Assembly: GCF_000023885.1 (NCBI RefSeq)
Contig: NC_013165.1
Location: forward strand, 124,001-188,000
Direction: 5' to 3'
DNA from: Slackia heliotrinireducens DSM 20476
Lineage (GTDB): Bacteria > Actinomycetota > Coriobacteriia > Coriobacteriales > Eggerthellaceae
DNA: 64,000 bases
Of the stretch, positions 38,998-47,361 are shown in pieces (the first letter of the stretch is position 1; each line of letters begins with the position of its first letter). The position numbers were made by a program, and so were the translations under genes. The notes under the pieces are model-generated. The model saw only the letters and a program-made list of their open reading frames with translations, made no database searches and was not told where the DNA came from.

Positions 38998-40509
38998 TTA
39001 AGCGGCCTCGGCCTCGGTGGATTCATCGGCTGTGGCTTCGACGTCTTCTTCCGTCGAATCGACCAGGGTCAGCTGCTGGGTGTCTGCTTCGTTGGAGCTC
39101 AATCGGTCGGAGCCGCCCGCCGGCGAGACCTCTTCCCAGTCCACAGGGATGTTCTCGTCAGTCATGACTGCATTCGTGAAGTCGCGGATGTAGTTGTAGT
39201 CGTCGTATTCCTGCGAGTGGACGTTCTCGTTGGATTCCTCCTCACCCATGTTGGCCGCGAAGCGAACCCATGTGTCGCCGCCGTTGGACCACTCGATGGT
39301 GGGGTGCCACATGCAGTTCTGGACGGCGACAGTGCCGTCTTCCTGCGGGACGAAATCGCAGGTGAAAATACCGCTGATGATGGTGTTCGTGATGGTCCAG
39401 CCGCTGACGAAATCCGACAGTCCGTATACCACGGGGATGGTGTTGCCGCTGTCGCCTGTGACGTACTCGGCGGGCTGAATACTGTGGGCGTGCGTGCCGA
39501 TGACCAGGTCGACATCCTCGTCCGCCAGGAACTTCGCGTATTCCAGCTGCTGGCTGTTGATTTCGGTGGAGTACTCGTCGCCCCAGTGCATCGACACGAT
39601 GACCACGTCGGCCACCTCCTGGGCGCGCGCGATGTCGGCGTGCATCAGGTCCTTGTCGAAGACGCATTCGTAATAGTTGTTGGGCATGTCCTCGGGGTTG
39701 GTGTAATAGCTGTTGTCCGCGTAGCAGTACGCCAGAAACGCGAAGGTGATGCCGTTGCGCTCGATCATGTGGACGGTTTCGCGGTCCTCCTGCGTCAGGT
39801 AGCTGCCGCCGATCAGCAGCTCGGGGTAGTTCGCCCACACCTGGTGGCTGCGCTCGATGCCGTAGGCGCCGCAGTCGTACAGATGGTTCGTGCAGAAGTT
39901 GACCAGGTTGAAGCCCAGCGTATTAATGACGGCGGCTTCGTTGTCGGGGCTGTTGAAGCTGGGCCAGCCGGCGATGGCGAATTGGTCGGTGCCGGCCATG
40001 ACGGTTTCCTGGTTGATGTAGCGCAGGTCGAAGGTGTCGATGTAGGGCGCAACCTCACGGTAGAAGGGCAGGAAGTCGTACAGACCGTCGCCGTAATCGC
40101 CGGCGTAGGCATCGGCGATGGCCAGCGAGTTGTCCGAGCCGATCTGGTCGCCCACGGCGCACAGCGTGACCTTGTCTTCGCTGGCGGCCTTGGTGTCGCG
40201 ACCGAGCACTGTGTAGTTGATGCCGCTTTCGGTGGTGCCGTGCACGACGCCGTTCTCGTCGACGGTTTCAGTGGCGCCGTCCAGCTTGTTGCTGAACCGG
40301 TTGCTCTCGGGCTCTGCGGCCTCTTCCTCCGCTTCAGCAGGGGCGTCCGATACGTCGGAATTCAGGATGCCGTGGGATGACCCGAAGACCGACCCGCTGA
40401 CGGGATAGATATCGTTATCAGAAACGCAGTCGTGCAGCGTGATACCCATGACGATGACGAACGCCACGGAAATGGCGGCTACGACGGTGCGCGAAATGAC
40501 GTCTTTCAT
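38998..40509 (-). CDS. CapA family protein (poly-gamma-glutamate synthesis-like metallophosphoesterase)
   Basis: A 503-residue protein with an N-terminal signal/anchor segment (about 5-27) and a long acidic linker to about residue 100. The CapA/PgsA calcineurin-like domain follows: CAVGDQIGSDN, then INQETVM, VNFCTNHLYDCG (Asn-His motif), VSMHWGDEYS and GTHAHSIQPAEY. The C-terminal 50 residues are acidic low complexity. The family is linked to capsule or polyglutamate export; no pgsB/C partner is nearby, so this role is not established. The start at 40509 follows CGGAGGAAAC. Confidence 0.85.
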   Translation of the reverse strand: MKDVISRTVVAAISVAFVIVMGITLHDCVSDNDIYPVSGSVFGSSHGILNSDVSDAPAEAEEEAAEPESNRFSNKLDGATETVDENGVVHGTTESGINYTVLGRDTKAASEDKVTLCAVGDQIGSDNSLAIADAYAGDYGDGLYDFLPFYREVAPYIDTFDLRYINQETVMAGTDQFAIAGWPSFNSPDNEAAVINTLGFNLVNFCTNHLYDCGAYGIERSHQVWANYPELLIGGSYLTQEDRETVHMIERNGITFAFLAYCYADNSYYTNPEDMPNNYYECVFDKDLMHADIARAQEVADVVIVSMHWGDEYSTEINSQQLEYAKFLADEDVDLVIGTHAHSIQPAEYVTGDSGNTIPVVYGLSDFVSGWTITNTIISGIFTCDFVPQEDGTVAVQNCMWHPTIEWSNGGDTWVRFAANMGEEESNENVHSQEYDDYNYIRDFTNAVMTDENIPVDWEEVSPAGGSDRLSSNEADTQQLTLVDSTEEDVEATADESTEAEAA

Positions 40510-41074
40510 GTTTCCTCCGATAATCAAGTCATTGTGCACAGTATACGCTCATCAGGCAGGTTGCGCCGCCCGAACACGTGCTCTGCCCCCGATGCTCATC
40601 TTCGGATGGTCATTTGGGCTACATGCCGATTGGCGGTGTCGCCACTGCGTTTGCGGGGCAGGAAACCTGCCTTTTTGGCCCCGCGAAGCTAGCCGATGTG
40701 CACGAAACCGAGAAGTGTACGCCGACGATCAGAAAACCCCCCCAATTTTTGAAAAGACCAGCGAAAAGATAATATACATATTAATTAATAATGTGGCGTA
40801 ACACGCTCGAGAAATTGTGAGAGCAGGCTCTCAAAGCCCCGATTGTCGTACACTTCTCGGTTTCGTGCACAGAGGGGTGCTCCCGCTAGGCCAATTGGCG
40901 GTATGTGCGGGTGCTTGCGAACGCGCGCGTCAGCGGCTGGCGTCCGCTCGGTTTCGCGCACGTGGGACGACTCTTGGCCGCAACGGCGGTGCGCACGTCA
41001 TGCCGATCAAAGCGTACGGCACTTTTCGGATGGTATACTGGCTGCAACCGATCCCCTACGAGAAGGAGGCGTCT
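40510..41074. other. 565-base divergent intergenic region containing an inverted repeat
   Basis: It lies between the leftward CapA-like gene and the rightward cyclase gene. It holds a perfect 25-bp inverted repeat (40697-40721/40847-40871) around an AT-rich core with a long run of C and an AATATACATATTAATTAATA stretch, and a GAGAGCAGGCTCTC palindrome at 40819-40832. The long forward frame running into the cyclase gene from 40817 has no ribosome site. Confidence 0.6.
40697..40871. repeat. Perfect 25-bp inverted repeat flanking a 125-base AT-rich core
   Basis: The left arm 40697-40721 (begins TGTGCACGAAACCGAG, ends AAGTGTACG) is the exact reverse complement of 40847-40871. Arm content resembles the pairs at 7129-7349 and 7434-7591: each has a GTGCAC/GTGTAC-type core beside AAGT. 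Confidence 0.88.
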
Positions 41075-41830
41075 ATGGCCGCAGGACTTTGGGATGACCT
41101 GGCACGTTTGAAGAAATGCACGTGGGTGGAGCTTTCGCATCCGCTCAACGAGAGCAGCCCGTACTGGGGCGGCATGCCCGACGGGGTGGTGGAGCTGAAC
41201 AAAGTGGTGTTCGACTACGACGAGGAAATCCTGAGCTGCCGTATCCATGTGCAGAAATTCCCCGGCCAGTTCGGCACGCACATTGACTTCCCGTTGCACT
41301 TCGAGGAGGGCCTGGCGGCCTCCGAAGAATACGGGCTGGAGCACATGGCCTATCCGCTGGTGGTTCTGGACATCACGCCGCAGGTGGAGCGGAACTGCGA
41401 ATACGCCGTAACCGTCGATGACATCAAGGCGTACGAGAAGGAATTCGGCAAGATTCCCGAAGGCGCGTTCGTGGCCCTGCGCACCGATTGGTCGAAGCGC
41501 TGGCCGGACAACAACGCCCTCAACAACTTCGATGCCGAAGGCGGCGAGCATTGCCCCGGTTGGTCGATGGAGGCCCTGAAGTTCCTGTACGAGGAGCGTC
41601 GCATCGCAGCCAACGGGCACGAGACCTTCGACACCGATGCCAGCCCGCTGGCCGTCGCCGCAGACGACCTGGCCTGCGAACGGTACGTGCTGGCCAACGG
41701 CCATGTGCAGGTGGAGGTCATGGCCAATCTTGATCTGGTGCCGCAGTGGGGCGCCATCATCTTCGTGGCCTGGCCGCGTATCGAGGGTGCATCCGGCATG
41801 CCCGTCCGCGCCTGGGCCGTGTTCGAATAA
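41075..41830 (+). CDS. Cyclase family protein (kynurenine formamidase-like metal hydrolase)
   Basis: A 251-residue member of the PF04199 cyclase family. ELSHPLNESSPYW at the N-terminus and the metal-binding GQFGTHIDFPLHFEEG (HxxxDxxxH) are diagnostic; later GHETFDTDASP and GAIIFVAWPRIEGASG match the family C-terminus. Substrates of characterised members include N-formylkynurenine and cyclic amides; this one's is unknown. The start at 41075 follows GAAGGAGGC. It is monocistronic. Confidence 0.85.
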   Translation: MAAGLWDDLARLKKCTWVELSHPLNESSPYWGGMPDGVVELNKVVFDYDEEILSCRIHVQKFPGQFGTHIDFPLHFEEGLAASEEYGLEHMAYPLVVLDITPQVERNCEYAVTVDDIKAYEKEFGKIPEGAFVALRTDWSKRWPDNNALNNFDAEGGEHCPGWSMEALKFLYEERRIAANGHETFDTDASPLAVAADDLACERYVLANGHVQVEVMANLDLVPQWGAIIFVAWPRIEGASGMPVRAWAVFE

Positions 41831-41922
41831 AACGCAGGCTTTTGGCCCCGCGCGAGGGTGAGGCGCCTTGATTTTCTTGGCGCAAAAGGCCGTTTTCGGG
41901 ATGAGGGGCGTTCGTCCAGAGG

Positions 41923-42582
41923 CTAGAGCAGCTGTTCTAAGGATTCCACCCAGGCGTCGGCTGTGGCCACGATGGCTTCGCGGTCGCACTCGTTGGCAGG
42001 GTCCAAGGCCGCAAGCACGGGGAAGCCTGCCCGCTTGGCGGTTTGGCAGGCATGCAGGGTGTCTTCGAAAATGAGCGTGTGTTCGCGGCGCGTGCCCAGA
42101 TGCGCCAGGGCCGCTTCGTACACCAAAGGCTCGGTCTTGCTGGCTCCGACCTCGCTGCAGATGAACAGGCCTTCGAACAGGTCGATTACGCCCAGACGCG
42201 TAAGGGCGGCCTCCACCAAGCGCCGCTCCGACGCGGTGGCTACCACCATGGGCGCGCCGGCGCTTTTCATGGTGGAGAACAGTTCGCGGGCGCCTGGCTT
42301 GAGGGGGATCTCGAAGCGGTACGAGTCCACGATGCCGTCGACGACGCCCTCCATAATCTGGTCGATGGTCTCGCTTAGGCCATAAGTTTGCTGCATATAT
42401 TCGGCAGACTGCTCCAGCGTCATGCGGCGGAAGTGGTGCTTGATGTCGTCGTTGGGCACCTTGCCGCGTCTAATCAGGTATTCCTCACCCAAGTTGTTCC
42501 AATAGGGCATGGAATCGAGAAGGGTGCCATCCAAATCGAAGATGGCACCCTGAATGTCTATGTCAATGCCAGGGACGTGCAT
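41923..42582 (-). CDS. HAD-superfamily hydrolase, beta-phosphoglucomutase-like
   Basis: A 219-residue haloacid dehalogenase-type phosphatase or mutase. Motif I is FDLDGTLLDS (nucleophile Asp), motif II VVATASERR, the motif III Lys is in GASKTEPLVYE, and motif IV is IFEDTLHAC. An alpha-helical cap lies between motifs I and II. It begins immediately after the stop of the upstream symporter gene, so both are expressed together. The substrate is not deducible. Confidence 0.88.
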   Translation of the reverse strand: MHVPGIDIDIQGAIFDLDGTLLDSMPYWNNLGEEYLIRRGKVPNDDIKHHFRRMTLEQSAEYMQQTYGLSETIDQIMEGVVDGIVDSYRFEIPLKPGARELFSTMKSAGAPMVVATASERRLVEAALTRLGVIDLFEGLFICSEVGASKTEPLVYEAALAHLGTRREHTLIFEDTLHACQTAKRAGFPVLAALDPANECDREAIVATADAWVESLEQLL

Positions 42583-44160
42583 TTACAGCGGATCGACTTC
42601 CTTCGGATCGAGTTCGTGAAGCTTCTCAGCCGCAGCTTCCGCAGCCAGCTCGCGGTCGGTGGCCGACAAGGGGCTGGGCTTGACGATCGGGTCGATGACA
42701 GCCGGGATGGGCGCTGCAGGCGTGAACAAGCTTACCACAGGAACGACGATCAGGCTCAGGATCATGGCCAAGGCGCCGGCCACGATGGGGCTGCTCAGGA
42801 ACGGAACGATCATGTTGGTGGTGGTGAGGCCCACGCCCAGGATGAAGCTGATCCGCACGGAGGCCTTGCTGATGCGCTTGCTGTACAGACCCCACAGGAA
42901 GGGACCGAGGAAGGAGCCGGCCAGCGCGCCCCAGCTGATGCCCATGAGCTGCGCGATGAACGTGATGGAGCTGTGGTACTGCACCAGGGCGATGCCGGCG
43001 GAGATGACCACGAACACCACGAGCAGGCCGCGGATCCACAGCACGCGCTGCTTCTCGTTCATGTCCTTGACCAGGTTGTCTTCCACCAGGTCAAGGGTGA
43101 GGGTGGACGAAGAGGTGAGCACCAGGGAGCTCAGCGTGGACATGGAGGCGGACAGGACCAGGACCACGACCAGGCCGACGAGCAGCTCAGGCAGGCTGGA
43201 AAGCATCGTGGGGATGATGGAGTCGAAGATCGGCGTGCCGTTCTCGGCGTAGGCGATCTGGTCTGCGTACAGCTCGCCGAAGCCGCCCAGGAAGTAGCTG
43301 CCACCGGCGACGACCAGCGCGAACAGGGTGGAGATGATGGCGCCCTGCTTGATGGCGGGGCCGGACTTGATGGCGTAGAACTTGGTGATCATCTGCGGCA
43401 GGCCCCAGGTGCCCAGGCTGGTCAGGATGATGACCGACAGCAGGCCAACCGGGTCGGGTCCGAAGAAGCTGACGAAGGCGCCTTGCAGGTCGCTTCCCTG
43501 TGCGGGGACCTGCGAAAGGGCAATCTGGGCCTCCATGAAGCCGCCGTTGCTGGCAAGCACGGCACCGATGACGGCGACGATGCCGACAAGCATGATGATG
43601 CCCTGCAGGAAGTCGTTGACCACGGTGGCCATGTAGCCGCCAAGTACCACGTAGATGCAGGTCACGACAGCCATGGCGATGACGCAGACCTCGTAGGGGA
43701 TGCCGAAGGCCATGCCGAACAGGCGAGACAGGCCGTTGTAGACGCTGGCGGTGTAGGGGATCAGGAAGATGAAGATGATGGCGGCCGACGCGATGCGCAG
43801 GCTTTTGCTGGAGTAACGCTTGCCGAAGAACTCGGGCATCGTGGTTGCCTGGAGGCGCTGCGTCATCTCGCGGGTGCGGGGACCCAGGATCCACCAGGCC
43901 ATGAGGCTGCCGATGAGCGCGTTGCCCAGGCCGATCCAGGTTGCGGCCAGGCCGTATTTCCAGCCGAACTGTCCGGCGTAGCCGACGAAGATGACGGCCG
44001 AGAAGTAAGAGGTGCCGTATCCGAACGCAGAGAGCCAGGGGCCGACGTTGCGGCCGCCCAGGACGAAGCCGGCGACGTTGGAGTCTTTTTGTCGGGTCGA
44101 GACGCCGACACCGATGACGATGCCGATGAAGATCAGGACCATCAGAACTTTTGCAATCAT
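42583..44160 (-). CDS. Sodium:solute symporter family transporter
   Basis: A 525-residue SSS-family (PutP-like) secondary transporter with about 13 hydrophobic segments. It shows FVLGGRNVGPWLSAFGYGTS near residue 32 (20 residues), TMPEFFGKRYSSK and PYTASVYNGLSRLF, and in the second half LSASMSTLSSLVLTSSSTL, the conserved Na+-site serines. It likely takes up an organic solute with Na+. The start at 44160 follows AAGGAAAC and an in-frame upstream extension is rejected. It is followed with no gap by the HAD phosphatase gene. Confidence 0.9.
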   Translation of the reverse strand: MIAKVLMVLIFIGIVIGVGVSTRQKDSNVAGFVLGGRNVGPWLSAFGYGTSYFSAVIFVGYAGQFGWKYGLAATWIGLGNALIGSLMAWWILGPRTREMTQRLQATTMPEFFGKRYSSKSLRIASAAIIFIFLIPYTASVYNGLSRLFGMAFGIPYEVCVIAMAVVTCIYVVLGGYMATVVNDFLQGIIMLVGIVAVIGAVLASNGGFMEAQIALSQVPAQGSDLQGAFVSFFGPDPVGLLSVIILTSLGTWGLPQMITKFYAIKSGPAIKQGAIISTLFALVVAGGSYFLGGFGELYADQIAYAENGTPIFDSIIPTMLSSLPELLVGLVVVLVLSASMSTLSSLVLTSSSTLTLDLVEDNLVKDMNEKQRVLWIRGLLVVFVVISAGIALVQYHSSITFIAQLMGISWGALAGSFLGPFLWGLYSKRISKASVRISFILGVGLTTTNMIVPFLSSPIVAGALAMILSLIVVPVVSLFTPAAPIPAVIDPIVKPSPLSATDRELAAEAAAEKLHELDPKEVDPL

Positions 44161-44455
44161 GGTAGTTTCCTTAATCGTTTGCGGTGCAGGGCAGAAGGAT
44201 GCGCCGCTGCGACCGTCTTGTGCCACCCTGGCAGGCCAGGGCCACGAAATGGCAGAAGACGCACGCAGTCCAGCGCACGGCGGAGGCGCACACGGCAATC
44301 TGGTCAGGCATTACGTGCAGCAGCTGACAAGCAACCGTGTGCTAGAGGTATCGATAGGAATAATAGATGTAGGTGGAGGCGAAAGAAAAACCGCACAGCC
44401 CGCGGGCTGCGTTCAGAGACGTGATATGTCGGACGTTTCCTTTCATGTTGGAGGG

Positions 44456-44483
44456 ATTATACTCCAAACTTTAGCGTGCGCAA
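44456..44483 (-). promoter_or_regulatory. Promoter of the symporter-HAD operon with AAACTTTAG direct repeats
   Basis: On the minus strand TTGCGC (44478-44483), a 16-base spacer and a perfect TATAAT (44456-44461). Two copies of AAACTTTAG (44466-44474 and 44488-44496, plus-strand reading) lie 22 bases apart, one inside the spacer and one just upstream of the -35 box, a plausible activator or repressor site. Confidence 0.65.
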
Positions 44484-44597
44484 GTGAAAACTTTAGTCTG
44501 ATGGAGCGAATAACGCACGACGGGGGCAGCTCGGCGCATGCGGTGCTCTGCGAGCGTCGCGAAAGTGCGGAATCCTCGAAAACCATCTGGCAACAAC

Positions 44598-44627
44598 CTG
44601 TCATGAACGCGCAGTAGCAACTATAAT
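44598..44627 (+). promoter_or_regulatory. Promoter of the YtxH-like gene
   Basis: CTGTCA (44598-44603), an 18-base spacer and a perfect TATAAT (44622-44627); the start codon is 64 bases further on. Confidence 0.5.
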
Positions 44628-44690
44628 GGGACCATGTGAATCGGCGTGCCGCGGTGGCGTGACGCCGCGGGCGAAGAATAGGAGGCCATC

Positions 44691-45272
44691 ATGGCAAATA
44701 GGCTTGGAACTCTGCTGGTCGGCGGTCTGGTTGGCGCGGGCATCGCGCTTCTGTATTCTCCGAAGAACGGTGCGGAAAACCGTGCGCTGGTGCTCGAGAA
44801 GGCTAACGCGCTGTGGGGCCAGGCTCAGACCTATGGCGGCCAGGCAGCCGAGCGCGGCCAGGAGTTCTACTCCCAGGCACGCAGCACGGGCGGTCAGACC
44901 TATGCCCAGGTTGCCGAGCGCAGCCAGGCCGTGTACACCGACATCAAGTCCAAGGGCGTTTCCGCATATCAGGCCGTGGCCGAAGGCGCCAAGAAGGCTG
45001 CCGACACGGCAGGTTCGTACGCGAAAGGCACGGCCCAGCGTGTGCAGGAAACCGCGAGCGGCGCTGTGAAGCCCGCATTTTCCGACGAGTCCGACGATCT
45101 GCGCGCCCGCATCGACGAGGCCCGCGAACGCATTGCCGCTCAGGTCGCCAAGAACGCCGAAGAAGCCAAGGCTGCTGCGACCGAGGTCGTCGCCGCTGAG
45201 GCCGAAGAGGTTGCAGCCGAGGCCGAAGAAGTCGCCGCCGAGGCTGCGCCCGAGACGGCTGCAGCCGAATAG
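44691..45272 (+). CDS. YtxH-like membrane-anchored helical protein
   Basis: A 193-residue protein. A single N-terminal membrane segment with the YtxH signature (LLVGGLVGAGIALLYSPKNG, 8-27) precedes a long, alanine-rich, probably coiled-coil region (Gln/Ala/Glu repeats). It ends with an AAEAEEVAAEAEEVAAEA tract, a short direct repeat of EVAAEAE. The YtxH family is small, stress-linked and poorly understood. It lies 81 bases ahead of the PRC-barrel gene, with a hairpin between. The ribosome site TAGGAGG precedes the ATG. Confidence 0.75.
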   Translation: MANRLGTLLVGGLVGAGIALLYSPKNGAENRALVLEKANALWGQAQTYGGQAAERGQEFYSQARSTGGQTYAQVAERSQAVYTDIKSKGVSAYQAVAEGAKKAADTAGSYAKGTAQRVQETASGAVKPAFSDESDDLRARIDEARERIAAQVAKNAEEAKAAATEVVAAEAEEVAAEAEEVAAEAAPETAAAE

Positions 45273-45303
45273 GGCGAACCGTTCGGAACCGTTCGATATT
45301 CAG

Positions 45304-45329
45304 TGGAGGTCGGCTGTGCCGGCCTCCAT
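45304..45329 (+). terminator. Hairpin between the YtxH-like and PRC-barrel genes
   Basis: TGGAGGTCGGC, a 3-base loop and GCCGGCCTCCA, an 11-bp stem with one G-T mismatch, followed by TTCG. The weak T-run suggests partial termination. Confidence 0.45.
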
Positions 45330-45353
45330 TCGCAATGGAGGGATTAACCGCAG

Positions 45354-46499
45354 ATGGCACGACAGAAGCTGATGACCAGCAACGATTTTGAGAAAATCCG
45401 CGTGCTGGGAGGGAAAAAGGGTACCAAGCGCATCGGCAAGGTGAAGACCTGCGTGTTCCATCCACGGGAGAAGCGCTGCATCGGATTCATCGTGAAGCGG
45501 CCCGACGCCGCCATGATGTTCCATCGTAAAGATATCTTCGTGCCGCTGGACGGCTATGATTTCGCCAACGGGCGCATCGTGATTCATCCCGATGCGGAAA
45601 CCTCAGGCGAGGCTTACTGCAAGAAACATGGCATAGACTGGGACCGCTGCATCCTGTGGTCCGGCATGCCCATGATTTCCGAAAACGGCGAAGAGCTGGG
45701 CTACGTGGGCAACATGACCTTCGACGTAGAAACCGGCGAGTTGATTTCCGTGGTCGCGTCCAACGGAGCCACGGCGAAGTACCTGCTGGGCACGCTGGAG
45801 GTGCCGGCCAGTTACGTGAAGGGCTTCCGGACCGGCATCGGCGCGGAGCTTTCCATCGGCGGCAACGCGGGTGGGGAAGAGGAAGAAGTGTTCCACGGCG
45901 CCATCCTGGTGTCCGACGACGTGTGGGAACTGGAGCCGGAGGGCGGCTGGGCGGAATCCGCCGGCGAGGCCGTGGCGAAGGCGAAAGCCAAGGCCAAAGA
46001 CGCGGCCGCCAGCGTCAAGCCGCATACGGATGCGGCCGTCGCAGCTGCAGGCGAGGCCATCAACAAAGGCGCTTATGCCACCGGCAAACAGATAGCCGCC
46101 AGCAAAGGCATGTTCTCTGCGTTCAAGGACGAGTTCCAGAAGGGCCGTGCCGGTGAGGCCAGCGAGCTGGAGGAAGAAGCAGACGAGCCCGGCATGTTCG
46201 CGGCCTTCAAGCAGGAATTCGACAAGGCCCGCGGCAACGAGCCGGAAGAACCCGAGGAAGACGAATACGAGGACGAAGACCTCGAATACGAAGAGGACGA
46301 CATCGAAGAGGATGACCTCGACGAAGACGAGGACGAGGAATACGACGCGGACGATTCCGAGTACGAGTACGAAGTCGACGAGTACGAAGACGACGATGAG
46401 TACGAAGAGGAAGAGCCCGAGCCGAAACCCGCGAAGCCTTCCGCCAGGGGCATGTTCGCAGCCTTCAGGGACGAATACAACAAGGCGTTGAATGAATAA
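45354..46499 (+). CDS. PRC-barrel domain protein with three GMFxAF repeats and acidic tail
   Basis: A 381-residue cytoplasmic protein. Two PRC-barrel-like modules occupy about 5-80 (IGKVKTCVFHPREKRCIGFI) and 105-165 (ENGEELGYVGNMTFDVETGE), followed by an Ala/Lys-rich helix. A short motif then appears three times: GMFSAFKDEFQKGR (about 252), GMFAAFKQEFDKAR (about 280) and GMFAAFRDEYNKAL at the very C-terminus. The last two are separated by about 75 residues of almost pure Glu/Asp/Tyr. The motif could be a short amphipathic binding helix. Its stop overlaps the next gene by eight bases. Function unknown. Confidence 0.7.
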   Translation: MARQKLMTSNDFEKIRVLGGKKGTKRIGKVKTCVFHPREKRCIGFIVKRPDAAMMFHRKDIFVPLDGYDFANGRIVIHPDAETSGEAYCKKHGIDWDRCILWSGMPMISENGEELGYVGNMTFDVETGELISVVASNGATAKYLLGTLEVPASYVKGFRTGIGAELSIGGNAGGEEEEVFHGAILVSDDVWELEPEGGWAESAGEAVAKAKAKAKDAAASVKPHTDAAVAAAGEAINKGAYATGKQIAASKGMFSAFKDEFQKGRAGEASELEEEADEPGMFAAFKQEFDKARGNEPEEPEEDEYEDEDLEYEEDDIEEDDLDEDEDEEYDADDSEYEYEVDEYEDDDEYEEEEPEPKPAKPSARGMFAAFRDEYNKALNE

Positions 46500-47325
46500 A
46501 GAGTCAGAGCACAACGCGGCGCACCGCATCCGCGAAACCATTCAGGCAAAATCGGCGGAAATCAAAGGGCGCGAGGCCGAAGTCGAGGAGAAACTCGACG
46601 TTCGCGTGGTCCATCAGCCCAAAAGCACGCGGCTGACCCAGGCTGACCTGGCAAAACTCGGTCTTATGGCCGTATTCTTCCTGCTTGTGCTGGTTCTGTT
46701 CGTGCTCATGTTGCCCTGGATCAAAGAGCTTACCGAAGTGAGCGGGCGCGAAGAGCTGGTTTCTCAGGTTCGCAGCGCCGGGCCTGTGGGCGTGCTCATG
46801 CTATTGGGTTTGCAATTGCTCCAGATTATCGTGGCGTTCATCCCCGGCGAGGCCGTGCAGATGGTGGCCGGCATGATGTACGGTCCTTTGGGCGGCACGC
46901 TCATCATCCTTACGGGCTGCCTGTTTTCCAGCGCGCTGTTGTTCGCCGTGGTGCATAAGCTGGGCGCACCCTTTGTGCGTGCCATGATTCCCGAAAAATG
47001 GATGGGCAAGCTGGAAGACTTCGAGAACTCCGGCAACAAGCTCGACATCATGGTGTTCGTGCTGTTCCTCATCCCCGGCATGCCCAAGGACGTGCTTACC
47101 TACCTGGTGCCGCTGACCAATATGAAGATGAGCCGGTTCGTGGGGCTGACCACCATCGCCCGCATCCCCGGCGTGGTCATGTCGACTTCGGCCGCCAACG
47201 GGCTGCTGGAGGGAAACTACATGCTTGTTGCCGCAATCTGCGGCGTCATTGCGGTCGTGGCTGTGATCGGCTTCTTCAACCGCGATAGGATCATGGCCGC
47301 ATTCCAAAAGAAGCAGAAAAAGTAA
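46492..47325 (+). CDS. TVP38/TMEM64 (VTT-domain) family membrane protein
   Basis: A 277-residue multi-pass protein of the DedA-like superfamily. A charged cytoplasmic N-terminus (1-50) leads to a first membrane span (about 57-80). The VTT core contains FIPGEAVQMVAGMMYGPLGG (about 122-141), LFSSALLFAVVHKLGAPFV, and FLIPGMPKDVLTYLVPLTNM (F/G-P-x4-Y pattern typical of the family). The family is implicated in lipid scrambling or envelope homeostasis. It overlaps the PRC-barrel gene. Confidence 0.85.
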   Translation: MNKESEHNAAHRIRETIQAKSAEIKGREAEVEEKLDVRVVHQPKSTRLTQADLAKLGLMAVFFLLVLVLFVLMLPWIKELTEVSGREELVSQVRSAGPVGVLMLLGLQLLQIIVAFIPGEAVQMVAGMMYGPLGGTLIILTGCLFSSALLFAVVHKLGAPFVRAMIPEKWMGKLEDFENSGNKLDIMVFVLFLIPGMPKDVLTYLVPLTNMKMSRFVGLTTIARIPGVVMSTSAANGLLEGNYMLVAAICGVIAVVAVIGFFNRDRIMAAFQKKQKK

Positions 47326-47361
47326 GCTCGGCGGTTGCCGACGAATACCGATAGGAGCCCC

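Larger units (their letters stand above)
44161..44690. other. Divergent intergenic region, 530 bases
   Basis: It holds the leftward promoter of the symporter operon (44456-44483) and a rightward promoter for the YtxH-like gene (44598-44627). The remaining stretch 44161-44440 is a long leader for the symporter mRNA in which I see no gene; open frames there lack ribosome sites. Confidence 0.5.

Noticed and set aside
40817-41074. N-terminal extension of the cyclase-family gene
   Set aside because: The extension passes through an inverted-repeat arm and lacks a ribosome site; the ATG at 41075 has GAAGGAGGC and begins the conserved domain.
42388-44424. 678-residue forward open frame opposite the symporter and HAD genes
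   Set aside because: Asp/Gly/His/Gln-rich antisense translation with no ribosome site; the reverse-strand genes have clear family motifs and starts.
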